From positions 620,001-684,000 of the forward strand of contig NZ_SROX01000001.1 of the NCBI RefSeq assembly GCF_013141915.1: a stretch of DNA of 64,000 bases. The letters are read 5' to 3'. The translations under genes and the position numbers were made by a program. The stretch comes from Cupriavidus necator (GTDB lineage: Bacteria > Pseudomonadota > Gammaproteobacteria > Burkholderiales > Burkholderiaceae). Numbering within the stretch: the first letter of the stretch is position 1; every line of letters starts with the position of its first letter. Of this stretch, positions 28,456-36,652 are shown one piece after another. The notes beneath the pieces were generated by a model, which did no database searches, was not told the DNA's origin, and saw only the letters and a program-made list of their open reading frames with translations.

Positions 28456-29667
28456 TCACAGTTGGAACATCGTCTTGGCGATGATGGAGCGCTGCACCTC
28501 GCTGGTACCGCCGTAGATGGTCGAGGCGCGGCGGAAGAACATCTCGTTGGCGACGCCGCGGGCCGCCTCCTGCATGGGCAGGGGCGCGCCATCGTCGCCG
28601 TGCTGCGGCACCGGGTAGGCCACCGCGGCGTAGTCGCCCAGCGCCTCGGTGAGGAAGCTGGTCATCTTCTGCAGCAGCTCGGTACCGCGGATCTTCAGGA
28701 TCGAGCCCATTGCATGCGCGGCGGGGCTGTGGTCTTGCTCCATCGCGGCGACGCGCTGCACCAGCGTGGCGACGGCGGCCAGCTCGGCCTCGAACCGCGC
28801 CAGCTGCAGCGCGAACGCGTGCCGCTCCAGCAGCACGCTGCCGCCGTCGCAGCCGCGCGTGGCCAGCGCGCGGATCTGCGCCAGGTAGCGGCGCAGCATC
28901 GGCAGGTCGGCGGCGGTGGCGTGCTCGTTGTTGAGCAGGAACTTGGTGATCTTCCAGCCTTCGCCCTCGGCGCCGACCAGGTTCTGCACCGGCACCCGCA
29001 CGTTGTCGAAGAAGATCTCGTTCAGGTGGTGGCAGCTGTCGATGGTGACAATCGGCCGCACCGTGATGCCGGGCGTCTTCATGTCGACCAGCAGGAAGCT
29101 GATGCCGGCCTGCTTCTTCACCTCGGTATCGGTGCGCACCAGCAGGAAGATCCAGTCGGCGCGGTGCGCGTAGCTGGTCCAGATTTTCTGGCCGTTGACC
29201 ACGTAGTGATCGCCGTCTTCACCGGTAACGCGTTCGGCGCGGGTGCGCAGCGAGGCCAGGTCCGAACCTGAGCCAGGCTCGGAAAAACCCTGGCACCACT
29301 GGCGCTCGCCGCTGAAGATATGCGGCAGGTGCTCGGCCTTCTGCTCGGCGGTGCCGAAGGCGTTCAGCACCGGCCCCAGCAGCTTCTGCGCGCCGGTGTC
29401 CTGCGACGGCGCGCCCACCGCGGTGCATTCCTCGTCGAACACCAGGCGCTGCAGCACGCTCCAGCCGGTGCCGCCATGCTCCTTGGCCCAGTACGGTGCG
29501 CCCCAGCCCTTGTCGTTCAGGATGCGCTGCCAGCGTGTCAGCTCCGCCCGCGGCGAACGGGTGCCGACGCGGATGCGACCGGACAGTTCCTCGGGCAGGT
29601 TCTCGCGCAGGAACGCCCGCACTTCCTCGCGGAAGGCCTCCAGGTCGAGGTCTCGTTGAAAATCCAT
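28456..29667 (-). CDS. Acyl-CoA dehydrogenase, near-duplicate of the gene at 15765
   Basis: A 403-residue acyl-CoA dehydrogenase with SEPGSGSDLASLRTRAER and IYGGTSEVQRSIIAKTMF; the Glu of EGT is again Gly. It shares long identical runs with the product of 15765-16976 and has the same length. The ATG at 29667 follows GGAGGAGAC. With the adjoining subunit at 27280 it probably forms a two-component dehydrogenase acting on a bulky or branched acyl-CoA. Confidence 0.9.
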   Translation of the reverse strand: MDFQRDLDLEAFREEVRAFLRENLPEELSGRIRVGTRSPRAELTRWQRILNDKGWGAPYWAKEHGGTGWSVLQRLVFDEECTAVGAPSQDTGAQKLLGPVLNAFGTAEQKAEHLPHIFSGERQWCQGFSEPGSGSDLASLRTRAERVTGEDGDHYVVNGQKIWTSYAHRADWIFLLVRTDTEVKKQAGISFLLVDMKTPGITVRPIVTIDSCHHLNEIFFDNVRVPVQNLVGAEGEGWKITKFLLNNEHATAADLPMLRRYLAQIRALATRGCDGGSVLLERHAFALQLARFEAELAAVATLVQRVAAMEQDHSPAAHAMGSILKIRGTELLQKMTSFLTEALGDYAAVAYPVPQHGDDGAPLPMQEAARGVANEMFFRRASTIYGGTSEVQRSIIAKTMFQL

Positions 29668-29733
29668 GGCTTGTCTCCTCCGACACATGGCGGCGGTGGC
29701 CTGGCATCCAGGCGCGCCGCCGCCGTGCTGCGC

Positions 29734-30645
29734 TCAGACCGGGTCCCAGGGGAACACGTCGCGCGAGAGCTGCAGCGGGGTAAAGCTGCCTTGCAGCATC
29801 GGGATGGCGCGCTCGACGCACGACTCGACGGTCCAGCCATCGCTGTTGTGCGCGGTGCGGATCGGGCGCGGCTGCGAGAACAGGTAGATCTCGTTGTTGC
29901 GCACGCCGAAGATCTGGCCGGTGATGTCCTTGGCCTGGTCGCTCAGCAGCGCCAGCGTGAATGGTGCGATCTTGCCGGCCTCGAGGCGCATGTTGATCTT
30001 CATCCGTTCGGCCGCTTCGGGGGTGTTGGTCGGAATGCTGCCGACCATGCGCGTGAAGGCGAACGGCGCGATGCAGTTCGAGCGCACGTTGAACTTCTGC
30101 ATGTCCACCGCGATCGACTTGGACAGGCCGACGATGCCCAGCTTGGCGGCCGCGTAGTTGGCCTGGCCGAAGTTGCCGATCAGGCCCGAGGTGGAAGTCA
30201 TGTGCACGAAGGCGCCGCTCTCCTGCGCCTTGAAATGCGGGGCCGCGGCGCGCGCCATGTTCCAGCTGCCCTTCAGGTGCACGCGGATCACGGCGTCGAA
30301 GTCATCCTCGGTCATCTTGTGGAAGATCACGTCGCGCAGGTTGCCGGCGTTGTTGACCACGCCATCGACGCGGCCATACAAGTCCAGCGCCTGCTGGATG
30401 ATCTTCTGCGCGCTGGCCCAGTCGGCCACGCTGTCGGTATTGGCCGCGGCCACGCCGCCGGCGGCCTGGATCTCCTCGACCGCCTGCTGCGCCGGGCCGG
30501 CGCTGCCGCCGGAGCCGTCAATGTTGACGCCCAGGTCGTTGACGATCACGCGCGCGCCCTGGCGCGCGGCCTCCAGCGCAATGCCCTTGCCCACGCCGGC
30601 GCCGGCGCCGGTGACGATGATGACTTTTCCTTCAAGCAGGCTCAT
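29734..30645 (-). CDS. SDR-family oxidoreductase (17-beta-HSD4/multifunctional-enzyme-like)
   Basis: A 303-residue short-chain dehydrogenase, longer than FabG types, resembling the (3R)-hydroxyacyl-CoA dehydrogenase part of peroxisomal multifunctional enzyme 2. Motifs: VTGAGAGVGKGIALEAA, VNDLGVNIDGSG, NNAGNLRD, GQANYAAAKLG. The tail (about residues 250-303) is the extension seen in that subfamily. GGAG precedes the start. It follows the synthetase stub with a 14-base overlap and precedes the dehydrogenases, so it belongs to the same leftward operon. Confidence 0.9.
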   Translation of the reverse strand: MSLLEGKVIIVTGAGAGVGKGIALEAARQGARVIVNDLGVNIDGSGGSAGPAQQAVEEIQAAGGVAAANTDSVADWASAQKIIQQALDLYGRVDGVVNNAGNLRDVIFHKMTEDDFDAVIRVHLKGSWNMARAAAPHFKAQESGAFVHMTSTSGLIGNFGQANYAAAKLGIVGLSKSIAVDMQKFNVRSNCIAPFAFTRMVGSIPTNTPEAAERMKINMRLEAGKIAPFTLALLSDQAKDITGQIFGVRNNEIYLFSQPRPIRTAHNSDGWTVESCVERAIPMLQGSFTPLQLSRDVFPWDPV

Positions 30646-31288
30646 GGTTGGTACTCCGGTAAGGATGGGTTGAACTCAGTGGGGACACATCGGGGAATGC
30701 CGCGCACGACGTCGCGCCGACCGGGGCCGGCGCGATGCCGGCGGCGAGCGCACCGGCAAAGTCATGCACGCGCGGCTGCAGCAGTGGCACGCGCGGCTCG
30801 CGCACGTAGTCCGGCGCGGCCAGCCACTCGGGGCAGCCGGGCGCGCCGGCGAACTCCGAGTACGCGCCAACGATGCAGCCGCGCACGCCGTCGTCGCCCA
30901 GCAGCGGCGCGACGCGCGGCAGCCCGTCCTGCATCGCCACCGCGGCGCAGGCCGCGCTTTCGGCGGCGCAGGCGGCTACCGCCTGCGCGCTGCTCTGCGG
31001 CGCCAGCGCGACCACCTCGGCGCGGCAACGCAGGATCGCGTGCCATGCCATGGCGAACTGCGGGCAGTCATGCATCAGCAGCAGTACCCGGTCGCCGCGC
31101 CGCACGCCCAGGTGCTGCTGCAGGTAGCCGGCGAGCGACAGGCTGGCGTCGAGCACCGCCTGATAGCTCAGCTGCCGGCCGTGGTACACCATCGCCATTT
31201 CGTCGGGGCATGCCGCGGCCCGGGCTTCGAGCTCGCGCAGCAGGCTGCCGCGCGGCTTGAGGTAGGGAGATCGGGTCGGAGTGGACAT
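30632..31288 (-). pseudogene. Truncated AMP-dependent acyl-CoA synthetase (N-terminal stub)
   Basis: A 218-residue frame whose first 140 or so residues match the N-terminal domain of fatty-acyl-CoA synthetases (about 500-560 residues): LLRELEARAAACPDEMAMVY, LSYQAVLDAS, GVRRGDRVLLLMHDCPQF. The family's P-loop motif (TSGTTGxPKG) and all later motifs are missing; the frame runs out in unrelated sequence and overlaps the SDR start by 14 bases. It looks like a gene whose last 60% was deleted, joining the stub to the SDR. A residual function is unlikely but not excluded. Confidence 0.75.
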
Positions 31289-31391
31289 GGCGAGGCGATG
31301 GACGAAGGTGCTGCCGATGGGTCCATCATTGCCTGCCCGCCGCGTGCAAGCACTCCCCGACGCGGGTGGCAGGCGTGCAACGGAGCTTATT

Positions 31392-31402
31392 GGGGGGGGG
31401 GG
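31392..31402. repeat. Homopolymer tract of 11 G
   Basis: Eleven consecutive G between the end of the LuxR-type gene and the synthetase stub, about 104 bases before the stub's ATG. Tracts this long are prone to slippage in cells and to miscalling in reads. Confidence 0.85.
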
Positions 31403-31432
31403 ACGCAGGCGGGCGGGCCGCCGCCCGCGCAC

Positions 31433-34400
31433 TCAGGCAGCCACGGCAGCCGCCGATGCCGAGGCCGCAAGGTCACGCAGCCGCGCGGCCGCGCCGCCGC
31501 GGCCGGCCACTCCCAGCTTGGCGTAGATATTCTTCAGGTGCCACTTCACCGTTTCGGCCGAGACATTGAGCACGCGGGCAATTTTCTTGTTCGACATCGC
31601 CTGCGCCAGCAGCTCGAGGATCTCGCGCTCGCGCTCGCTGAGCGCGCCGATGCCTTGATCCGGACCCGGCTGCCGTGGCCGCACCGGCGGCGGCAAGGCC
31701 TCCGCCGTGCCCTGCTCGGCCAGCAGCCGGCGGATGTAAAAGGCCAGCACCGGGTCTTCACGGCCATCGTCGCCCTCGCAGCCTGCCTGCGCCAGCGGCG
31801 CCAGCCCTTCTGGCGAGCCGCCGGCGGCATCGAGCAGTGTGCGCGTCAGCCCCAGCCGGTGTCCCTGGCGCATGGCCGCGATGAAATCGCGGCGCGCCGC
31901 GCGGGCCTGGCCCAGCCCCCGCCGCGCCAGCGCCATCTGCAGGCGCAGCCCGGCTGCGCCGACCGCTTCCGCACCGGTGCGCGCCTCCGCCAGCTGCCGT
32001 GCGCGTTCCACCGCGACGGCATAGTCGCGGGTGTAAAGCGCCATCTCGAGCCGGGCGCGCGCGGCCACGGCAGCGGTGCTGGCCGCCCGCAACGGGCCGC
32101 CGTCGGCGCAGCGCGCGGCGAGCGCCTGGACCTGTTCCAGCGCCAGGTTGGCCCGCTCGGTCTCGCCCTGCTGCAGGTGCCGGCGCAGGCGTTGCGCCAG
32201 TGCCTCGGCGTGCAGCCGGTCCAGGCCATAGCGCCCGGCGTAGGCCTCGAGCCGCTCCAGGCACGCCAGCGCCTGCGTCCGCCGCCCCGCCAGCCAGTGC
32301 GAGCCGGACAGCACCACGCAGCCACGCAGCACGACTTCCGGCAGCGACACGCGCTCGAGCAGGCCCAGCCGCGGCTCCAGCAGCTGGCACGCGGCCTCGG
32401 TCTCGTTCAGCTCATACAGCGCGTCGGCCAGCAGGCAGGCCGCCATGCAGGCCAGCCCGGCATAGGCGGCGCCGCAGCGTTCCGCTTCTTCCATCACTTC
32501 GCGCATCAGACGGCAAGCCTCCTTCAGGCGGCCCTCGCGCGCCAGGCTGATGGCCTGGATGCAACGCCCGAGCTGACCGCTGCGCGGCGCCGGGGCGCGC
32601 TCATTGGCCTGGTCCAGCACCTGGCGCGCCAGGTCGTAGTCGCCGCGCATGGTCAGCAGCCACGACACCACATTGCCGCGCGCATGCCAGGCGAAGTCGT
32701 CGGCGTCGGGCGGCGGCTGCCACAGCGCGGGCAACAGCGCGGCGGCTTCGTCTTGGTTGTCGAGCTGCACCGCCAGCCCGGCCCGCAGCAGCCGCACCGA
32801 ATAGCGCTCGCACGGCCGCAGGGCGTGCGGGCCGGTTTCCATCCGGTCGAGGCTGTCGCGCAGGGCGTCGAAATCGCGGCTGTACAGCTGCATGTAGGCC
32901 AGCACCACGTGCAGCCCGAAGCGCCGCCGCACCTCTTCGACCGGCAGCGCGCGCAGCAGGCCGCCCAGCTGGACCAGCTCGCCGCGTTCCAGCAGCGCCT
33001 GCGCGCAGCCCTGCACCATCCCGGCGGCGGCGTCGACGTCGCCGGCACGCACCGCATGGAAGACCGCATCGCCGATCTCGCCGCGCGCCTCGAACCAGCG
33101 CCACGCGGTCGCGTGCAGCGCGCGCAGGCCGTGCGCCTGGCCAGCGCCGTGCGCGACCAGGCGGTTCAGCAGCGTTTCCCGCAGCAAGGGATGGATGCGG
33201 TACCAGGTCTCGTGGTCGTGGCTGCCGACCGCGTTGATGAACAGGTTGTCGGCCACCAGCCGGCACAGCCGCGCCTGGATCTGCGGCAAGGGGCGCGCAT
33301 CGCCCAGGATGGCCGCGCACAGCGGCGCGCAGAAACGCTGGCAGACCGCCACGCGCATCAGCATGTCGAGATCGTCGGGCTGCATCCGCACCAGCACTTC
33401 ACGCTCGAAATAGCTGGCAAAAGCCCGCGCGTCGCGCACCTGTGCCGGCATCATCGGCGGCGCTTGCGTGGCGCCGCCGCGCGTGCGCAGGTCGATCGCG
33501 AACAGCTGCAGGCCGGCGACCCAGCCATCGGTCAGCGCATGCAGCGTGGCGGCCACGCCGCTGTCGACCGCGCCCAGCTGCTCGCGCAGGAAGCGCTCGG
33601 ATTCCCGTGGCGTAAAGCGCAGGTCGCGCATGTCGAATTCGGCCAGCGTGCCTTGCAGGCGCAGCCGTTCCTGCGACAGCACCAGCGCGCTGCGCGAGCT
33701 GAACGCCAGGTGCAGCGTCGCCGGCGCATAGTCGAGCAGCCATTGCAGCGCCTGCAAGATGCGCGGGTCGGCAACGTGGTGCAGGTCGTCGATCATCAGC
33801 ACCAGGTCGCGCCGGCGCCGCGCCAGTGCCTGCACCAGCGTGATGACCCACAGCTCGATGGCGGCGTCGTCGCACGCACCGGCAACCAGCAGCGCGGCCT
33901 CGCGCACCGCTGCGGGGTCGACCTCGGCAATGCTTGCCAGCAGGCACTCGAAGAAGCGCGCGGGCTCATTGTCTTCCGGCGCCAGCGTCAGCCAGCAGAC
34001 GTCGTAGCCCAGCTGCAGCATGGCCTTGCGCCACGCCATCAGCGTGCTGGTCTTGCCGCTGCCGGCCTGTCCCTGGATCACCACGCAGCGCTGGCGGCGC
34101 GCCTCAAGCAGGCGCGCCATCAGCGCCTCGCGCGGCATCAGCTGGCGCGCGCCGCGCGGCGGCAGCACCTTGTCGCTGGCCACCTGCCAGGCGCCGCGCC
34201 CCGCCGGCAGCCCGGCATCCAGGCAGGCCGGGGCAGCGGACTGCGCCCCCGCAGGCGGCGGCTGGAGCGCCGGGTCTGTCGCCTCCGCCATTTCGGCCAC
34301 CTCCGCCATCGCCTGCCGCGGCGGCGCGGACACGGCCGTGCCGGCCAGTCCAGCCGCGCGCCAGTGCCGCGACACGCTGGCCGCGCTGACGCCAAGCTCG

Positions 34401-34741
34401 GCAGCGAGGCGCCGGGTGCTCCACGGTTGCGCCGCGCCGGGCTGGCGCTCGCTCGCCAGCGCCACCAGCCTGGCTACATCGACCTTGACCGGCGGCGCGC
34501 CGCGCGGCAGGTCGTTGACGATGCCGGCCACGCCGGCCTGCGCATAGCGTTCGCGCCAGCGCGCCACCTGGGCCCGGCCGATGCCGAGCCTGGGCGCGAT
34601 GGTCTTGTTCTGCTCGCCGCTGGCGGCCAGCAGGATGATGCGCGCGCGTTGCGCCACGCGCGATGCGCTGCCGGCGGCGGCGAGGGTTTCAAGTTCGGTG
34701 CGCTCCTGTTCGCTCAGGAGGATGGGCGGGGCAACACGCAT
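31433..34741 (-). CDS. LuxR/MalT-type (LAL) regulator with N-terminal IS630-transposase-like DNA-binding region
   Basis: A 1102-residue regulator. Residues about 1-140 look like the helix-turn-helix region of IS630-family transposases: LLSEQERTELETLA, RAQRARIILLAASG, APRLGIGRAQVARWRERY, then a second winged helix (STRRLAAELGVSAASVSRHW). Next is a STAND-type ATPase with Walker A GQAGSGKT (Lys230) and Walker B LVLMIDDLHH (Asp318-Asp319), a long TPR-like helical part, and a C-terminal LuxR helix-turn-helix from about residue 1034 (LSEREREILELLAQAMS, AETVKWHLKNIYAKLGV). ATG 34741 is chosen for GAGG upstream; longer frames add low-quality sequence. It heads the leftward catabolic genes and probably controls them. 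Confidence 0.85.
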   Translation of the reverse strand: MRVAPPILLSEQERTELETLAAAGSASRVAQRARIILLAASGEQNKTIAPRLGIGRAQVARWRERYAQAGVAGIVNDLPRGAPPVKVDVARLVALASERQPGAAQPWSTRRLAAELGVSAASVSRHWRAAGLAGTAVSAPPRQAMAEVAEMAEATDPALQPPPAGAQSAAPACLDAGLPAGRGAWQVASDKVLPPRGARQLMPREALMARLLEARRQRCVVIQGQAGSGKTSTLMAWRKAMLQLGYDVCWLTLAPEDNEPARFFECLLASIAEVDPAAVREAALLVAGACDDAAIELWVITLVQALARRRRDLVLMIDDLHHVADPRILQALQWLLDYAPATLHLAFSSRSALVLSQERLRLQGTLAEFDMRDLRFTPRESERFLREQLGAVDSGVAATLHALTDGWVAGLQLFAIDLRTRGGATQAPPMMPAQVRDARAFASYFEREVLVRMQPDDLDMLMRVAVCQRFCAPLCAAILGDARPLPQIQARLCRLVADNLFINAVGSHDHETWYRIHPLLRETLLNRLVAHGAGQAHGLRALHATAWRWFEARGEIGDAVFHAVRAGDVDAAAGMVQGCAQALLERGELVQLGGLLRALPVEEVRRRFGLHVVLAYMQLYSRDFDALRDSLDRMETGPHALRPCERYSVRLLRAGLAVQLDNQDEAAALLPALWQPPPDADDFAWHARGNVVSWLLTMRGDYDLARQVLDQANERAPAPRSGQLGRCIQAISLAREGRLKEACRLMREVMEEAERCGAAYAGLACMAACLLADALYELNETEAACQLLEPRLGLLERVSLPEVVLRGCVVLSGSHWLAGRRTQALACLERLEAYAGRYGLDRLHAEALAQRLRRHLQQGETERANLALEQVQALAARCADGGPLRAASTAAVAARARLEMALYTRDYAVAVERARQLAEARTGAEAVGAAGLRLQMALARRGLGQARAARRDFIAAMRQGHRLGLTRTLLDAAGGSPEGLAPLAQAGCEGDDGREDPVLAFYIRRLLAEQGTAEALPPPVRPRQPGPDQGIGALSEREREILELLAQAMSNKKIARVLNVSAETVKWHLKNIYAKLGVAGRGGAAARLRDLAASASAAAVAA

Positions 34742-34838
34742 GGACAGCCTCTGCGGATTGACGGGTGGGACTGCGGCAGCGCGCACGCGGGGCGCGCGCG
34801 GCCGGACAACGAAGGCGGGCGGGGGCGCTACGCGCGCC

Positions 34839-35858
34839 TCAGTCGAGCGTGGCGCCGGCCCGCTCGATGGTGGTTTTCCACTTGGTGCGCTCGGCGCGCA
34901 CGAACGCGCCGAAGGCGTCGCCGCTGAGCGCGAGCGGCACCCCGCCCATGCGATGGATGGCCTCGATCGCGGCGGGATCCTTAAGCACACTTGTCACCGC
35001 CGCCTGCCACTTCGCCACCACCGGCGCAGGCGTGCGCGCCGGGAAGAACAGGCCGATCCACGAGGTCGACTCCGCGCCCGGGTAGCCCGCCTCGGCAATG
35101 GTCGGCACCTGCGGCAGCGCCGGCAGCCGGCTCGCGCCGGTCACGGCCAGCGCGCGCAGCTTGCCGGCCTGCACCTGCGCCAGCGTTGACGCCGGGTAGT
35201 CGAAGGTCAGGTCGACCTGCCCCGCCAGCAGGTCATTGATCGACGGCGCGCTGCCCTTGTACGGCACGTGCACGAACTTGACTCCGGCGAGCGTCTGGAA
35301 CAGCTCGCCGGCTAGGTGGCTGCCCGTGCCGTTGCCGGCCGATGCCACCGTCAGCTTGCCGGGATGCCCCTTGGCATACGCCACCAGCTCCCTGACAGAT
35401 TGGTACGGCAGCTTGCCGTTCACCACCAGCAGGTTGGGAATCGACACCAGTCCCTGCGCCGCGACGAAATCGCGCGCCGGGTCGAAGCGCAGCGACTGGT
35501 ACAGGAACTGATTGCTGGCCATGGTGCCCTGCGTGCCCATCAGCACGGTATAGCCGTCGGGCTCGGCACGCGCGACCACTTCGGTGGCGAGGTTGCCGCC
35601 GGCGCCCGGCCGATTGTCGACCACCACGCGCACGCCATGGTCGCTGGTCATCCTGGCGGCGACCAGGCGCCCGAGCTGGTCGGTAATGCCGCCCGGGGTC
35701 CCGGGTACCACCAGCGTCACGGGCCGCGATGGATAAGCGTTCTGGGCCAGCGCCGACGGTGCCGCGAGCGCCAGTGCGCCGCATGCCAGCAGCAGGGCTT
35801 GCGCGCCAGCCGCTGCGCGCTCCAGCAACCTATGGATACGGGGGGTTCGGTGGGTCAT
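34839..35858 (-). CDS. Bug-family tripartite tricarboxylate transporter substrate-binding protein
   Basis: A 339-residue periplasmic receptor. It has a signal peptide (ALLLACGALALAAPSALA) and the family pattern: YPSRPVTLVVPGTPGGITDQ, NRPGAGGNLATEVVARAEPDG, VPYKGSAPSINDLLAGQVDL, FFPARTPAPVVAKWQAAV. Bug proteins bind carboxylates and are far more numerous than the TctAB membrane parts, none of which is in this window. AGGAG precedes the start. Two spaced inverted repeats lie 58-143 bases upstream. Confidence 0.92.
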   Translation of the reverse strand: MTHRTPRIHRLLERAAAGAQALLLACGALALAAPSALAQNAYPSRPVTLVVPGTPGGITDQLGRLVAARMTSDHGVRVVVDNRPGAGGNLATEVVARAEPDGYTVLMGTQGTMASNQFLYQSLRFDPARDFVAAQGLVSIPNLLVVNGKLPYQSVRELVAYAKGHPGKLTVASAGNGTGSHLAGELFQTLAGVKFVHVPYKGSAPSINDLLAGQVDLTFDYPASTLAQVQAGKLRALAVTGASRLPALPQVPTIAEAGYPGAESTSWIGLFFPARTPAPVVAKWQAAVTSVLKDPAAIEAIHRMGGVPLALSGDAFGAFVRAERTKWKTTIERAGATLD

Positions 35859-36168
35859 GGACTACGTCTCCTGTCTGCTTTAAGTGCCGATCACTGCCCT
35901 TGCATGGCAGATGACCTACGAAATACTGTATTGACTTTTGGTATATCGTAGCCCATAACTTGTCACTACGCCAATACGTAGATATCTACCGTATGTCGTA
36001 GATAACTTCTCGCCACAAAGCACTTATTTGTTTCACTGCAAGCGGCCCATATGCCGCACGCGTCCGGGCTACCCCCCTTGGTCGAGTGGGGCCATTACCG
36101 GGCCGCAGCACGACACTGGGCCACACAGCGCGGCAATCCTTGCGCCCCGCAACTTTCGAGGCAACACC
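35859..36168. other. Divergent intergenic region with repeated operator-like modules
   Basis: 310 bases between the leftward Bug receptor and the rightward small protein. The first half is AT-rich and holds two operator-like modules (separate entry) and a possible rightward promoter, TTGACT at 35931-35936 with CATAAC 17 bases on. The second half (after about 36020) is GC-rich with no recognisable signal. Confidence 0.6.
35916..36001. promoter_or_regulatory. Two 36-base operator-like modules with inverted-repeat ends
   Basis: Module 1 (35916-35951) begins CTACGAAATAC and ends GTATATCGTAG; module 2 (35966-36001) begins CTACGCCAATAC and ends GTATGTCGTAG. The modules have equal length and start exactly 50 bases apart, close to five helical turns. 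Each has inverted-repeat ends. The half-site CTACGAAAT also occurs in the palindrome before the IclR gene at 8387. They probably bind a dimeric or tetrameric regulator of the divergent genes. Confidence 0.6.
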
Positions 36169-36600
36169 ATGCAGTTCCCCCACCCAGCTCACGCCAGTTC
36201 CCCAGCGAGCCAGCTCCCCACCAGGCCGGCCGCCGCGGCTACCCAGGCACTCACGCCGATGGAGCGGCTGATGGACCTGCTGCACGAGGTGCGCCAGTTC
36301 AGCCGCCAGTTGCAGCGCAGCGCACGGGAAGCGGCCGCGCAGGCCGACCAGCGTTCGTATGCCGAGGCCCTGGGCGCGCTGCTCGACAGCCGCATGCAGT
36401 GCGCCGATGCGCGCATGCGGATCGTCTGCTACGCCTGCGCCGCCGAGCTGGGCCTGTCGCTGGAACTGCAGGCTGAGCACTGCCGGCAGGCGATGAGCGG
36501 CGGTCTCGGCTTTCCGCTGCGCGTGCTGTTCTGGGCCGCGCACCGGCGCATGCGCGCGGCACGGCGCAGCCCTGGCGCGTGGCGGCAGCCGCAACGCTGA
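36169..36600 (+). CDS. Hypothetical protein with helical core
   Basis: A 143-residue protein not recognised. An Ala/Pro/Ser-rich N-terminus (about 1-30) precedes a helical part with heptad-like Leu spacing (LTPMERLMDLLHEVRQFSRQ) and an Ala/Cys-containing middle (MRIVCYACAAELGLSLEL), ending in a basic tail. No signal peptide or membrane helix is evident. ATG 36169 is preferred over an in-frame ATG at 36028 because the extra part looks non-coding, but no strong ribosome-binding site is visible. It lies 52 bases before the DUF2889 gene. Confidence 0.5.
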   Translation: MQFPHPAHASSPASQLPTRPAAAATQALTPMERLMDLLHEVRQFSRQLQRSAREAAAQADQRSYAEALGALLDSRMQCADARMRIVCYACAAELGLSLELQAEHCRQAMSGGLGFPLRVLFWAAHRRMRAARRSPGAWRQPQR

Positions 36601-36652
36601 TCTTCCTTTTCTTCGACGCGTGCCGGGGCGCAAGCCGCGGCGCCAAGCACCC

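Noticed and set aside
31433..31830. A separate small regulator at the C-terminal end of the LuxR-type gene
   Set aside because: The LuxR helix-turn-helix is in frame with the ATPase and TPR-like part, with no stop between them.
30764..34927. A 1387-codon plus-strand frame opposite the LuxR-type regulator
   Set aside because: The minus-strand frame has Walker A, Walker B and a LuxR helix-turn-helix; the plus frame is compositional shadow.
34742..34990. N-terminal extension of the LuxR-type regulator
   Set aside because: The added 83 residues are Arg/Pro/Ser-rich, and GAGG before ATG 34741 gives a good start; the extension would also run into the Bug receptor gene.
36028..36168. N-terminal extension of the small protein at 36169
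   Set aside because: The extra 47 residues are Pro/Cys/Arg-rich without structure, and the interval overlaps the end of the operator-like region.
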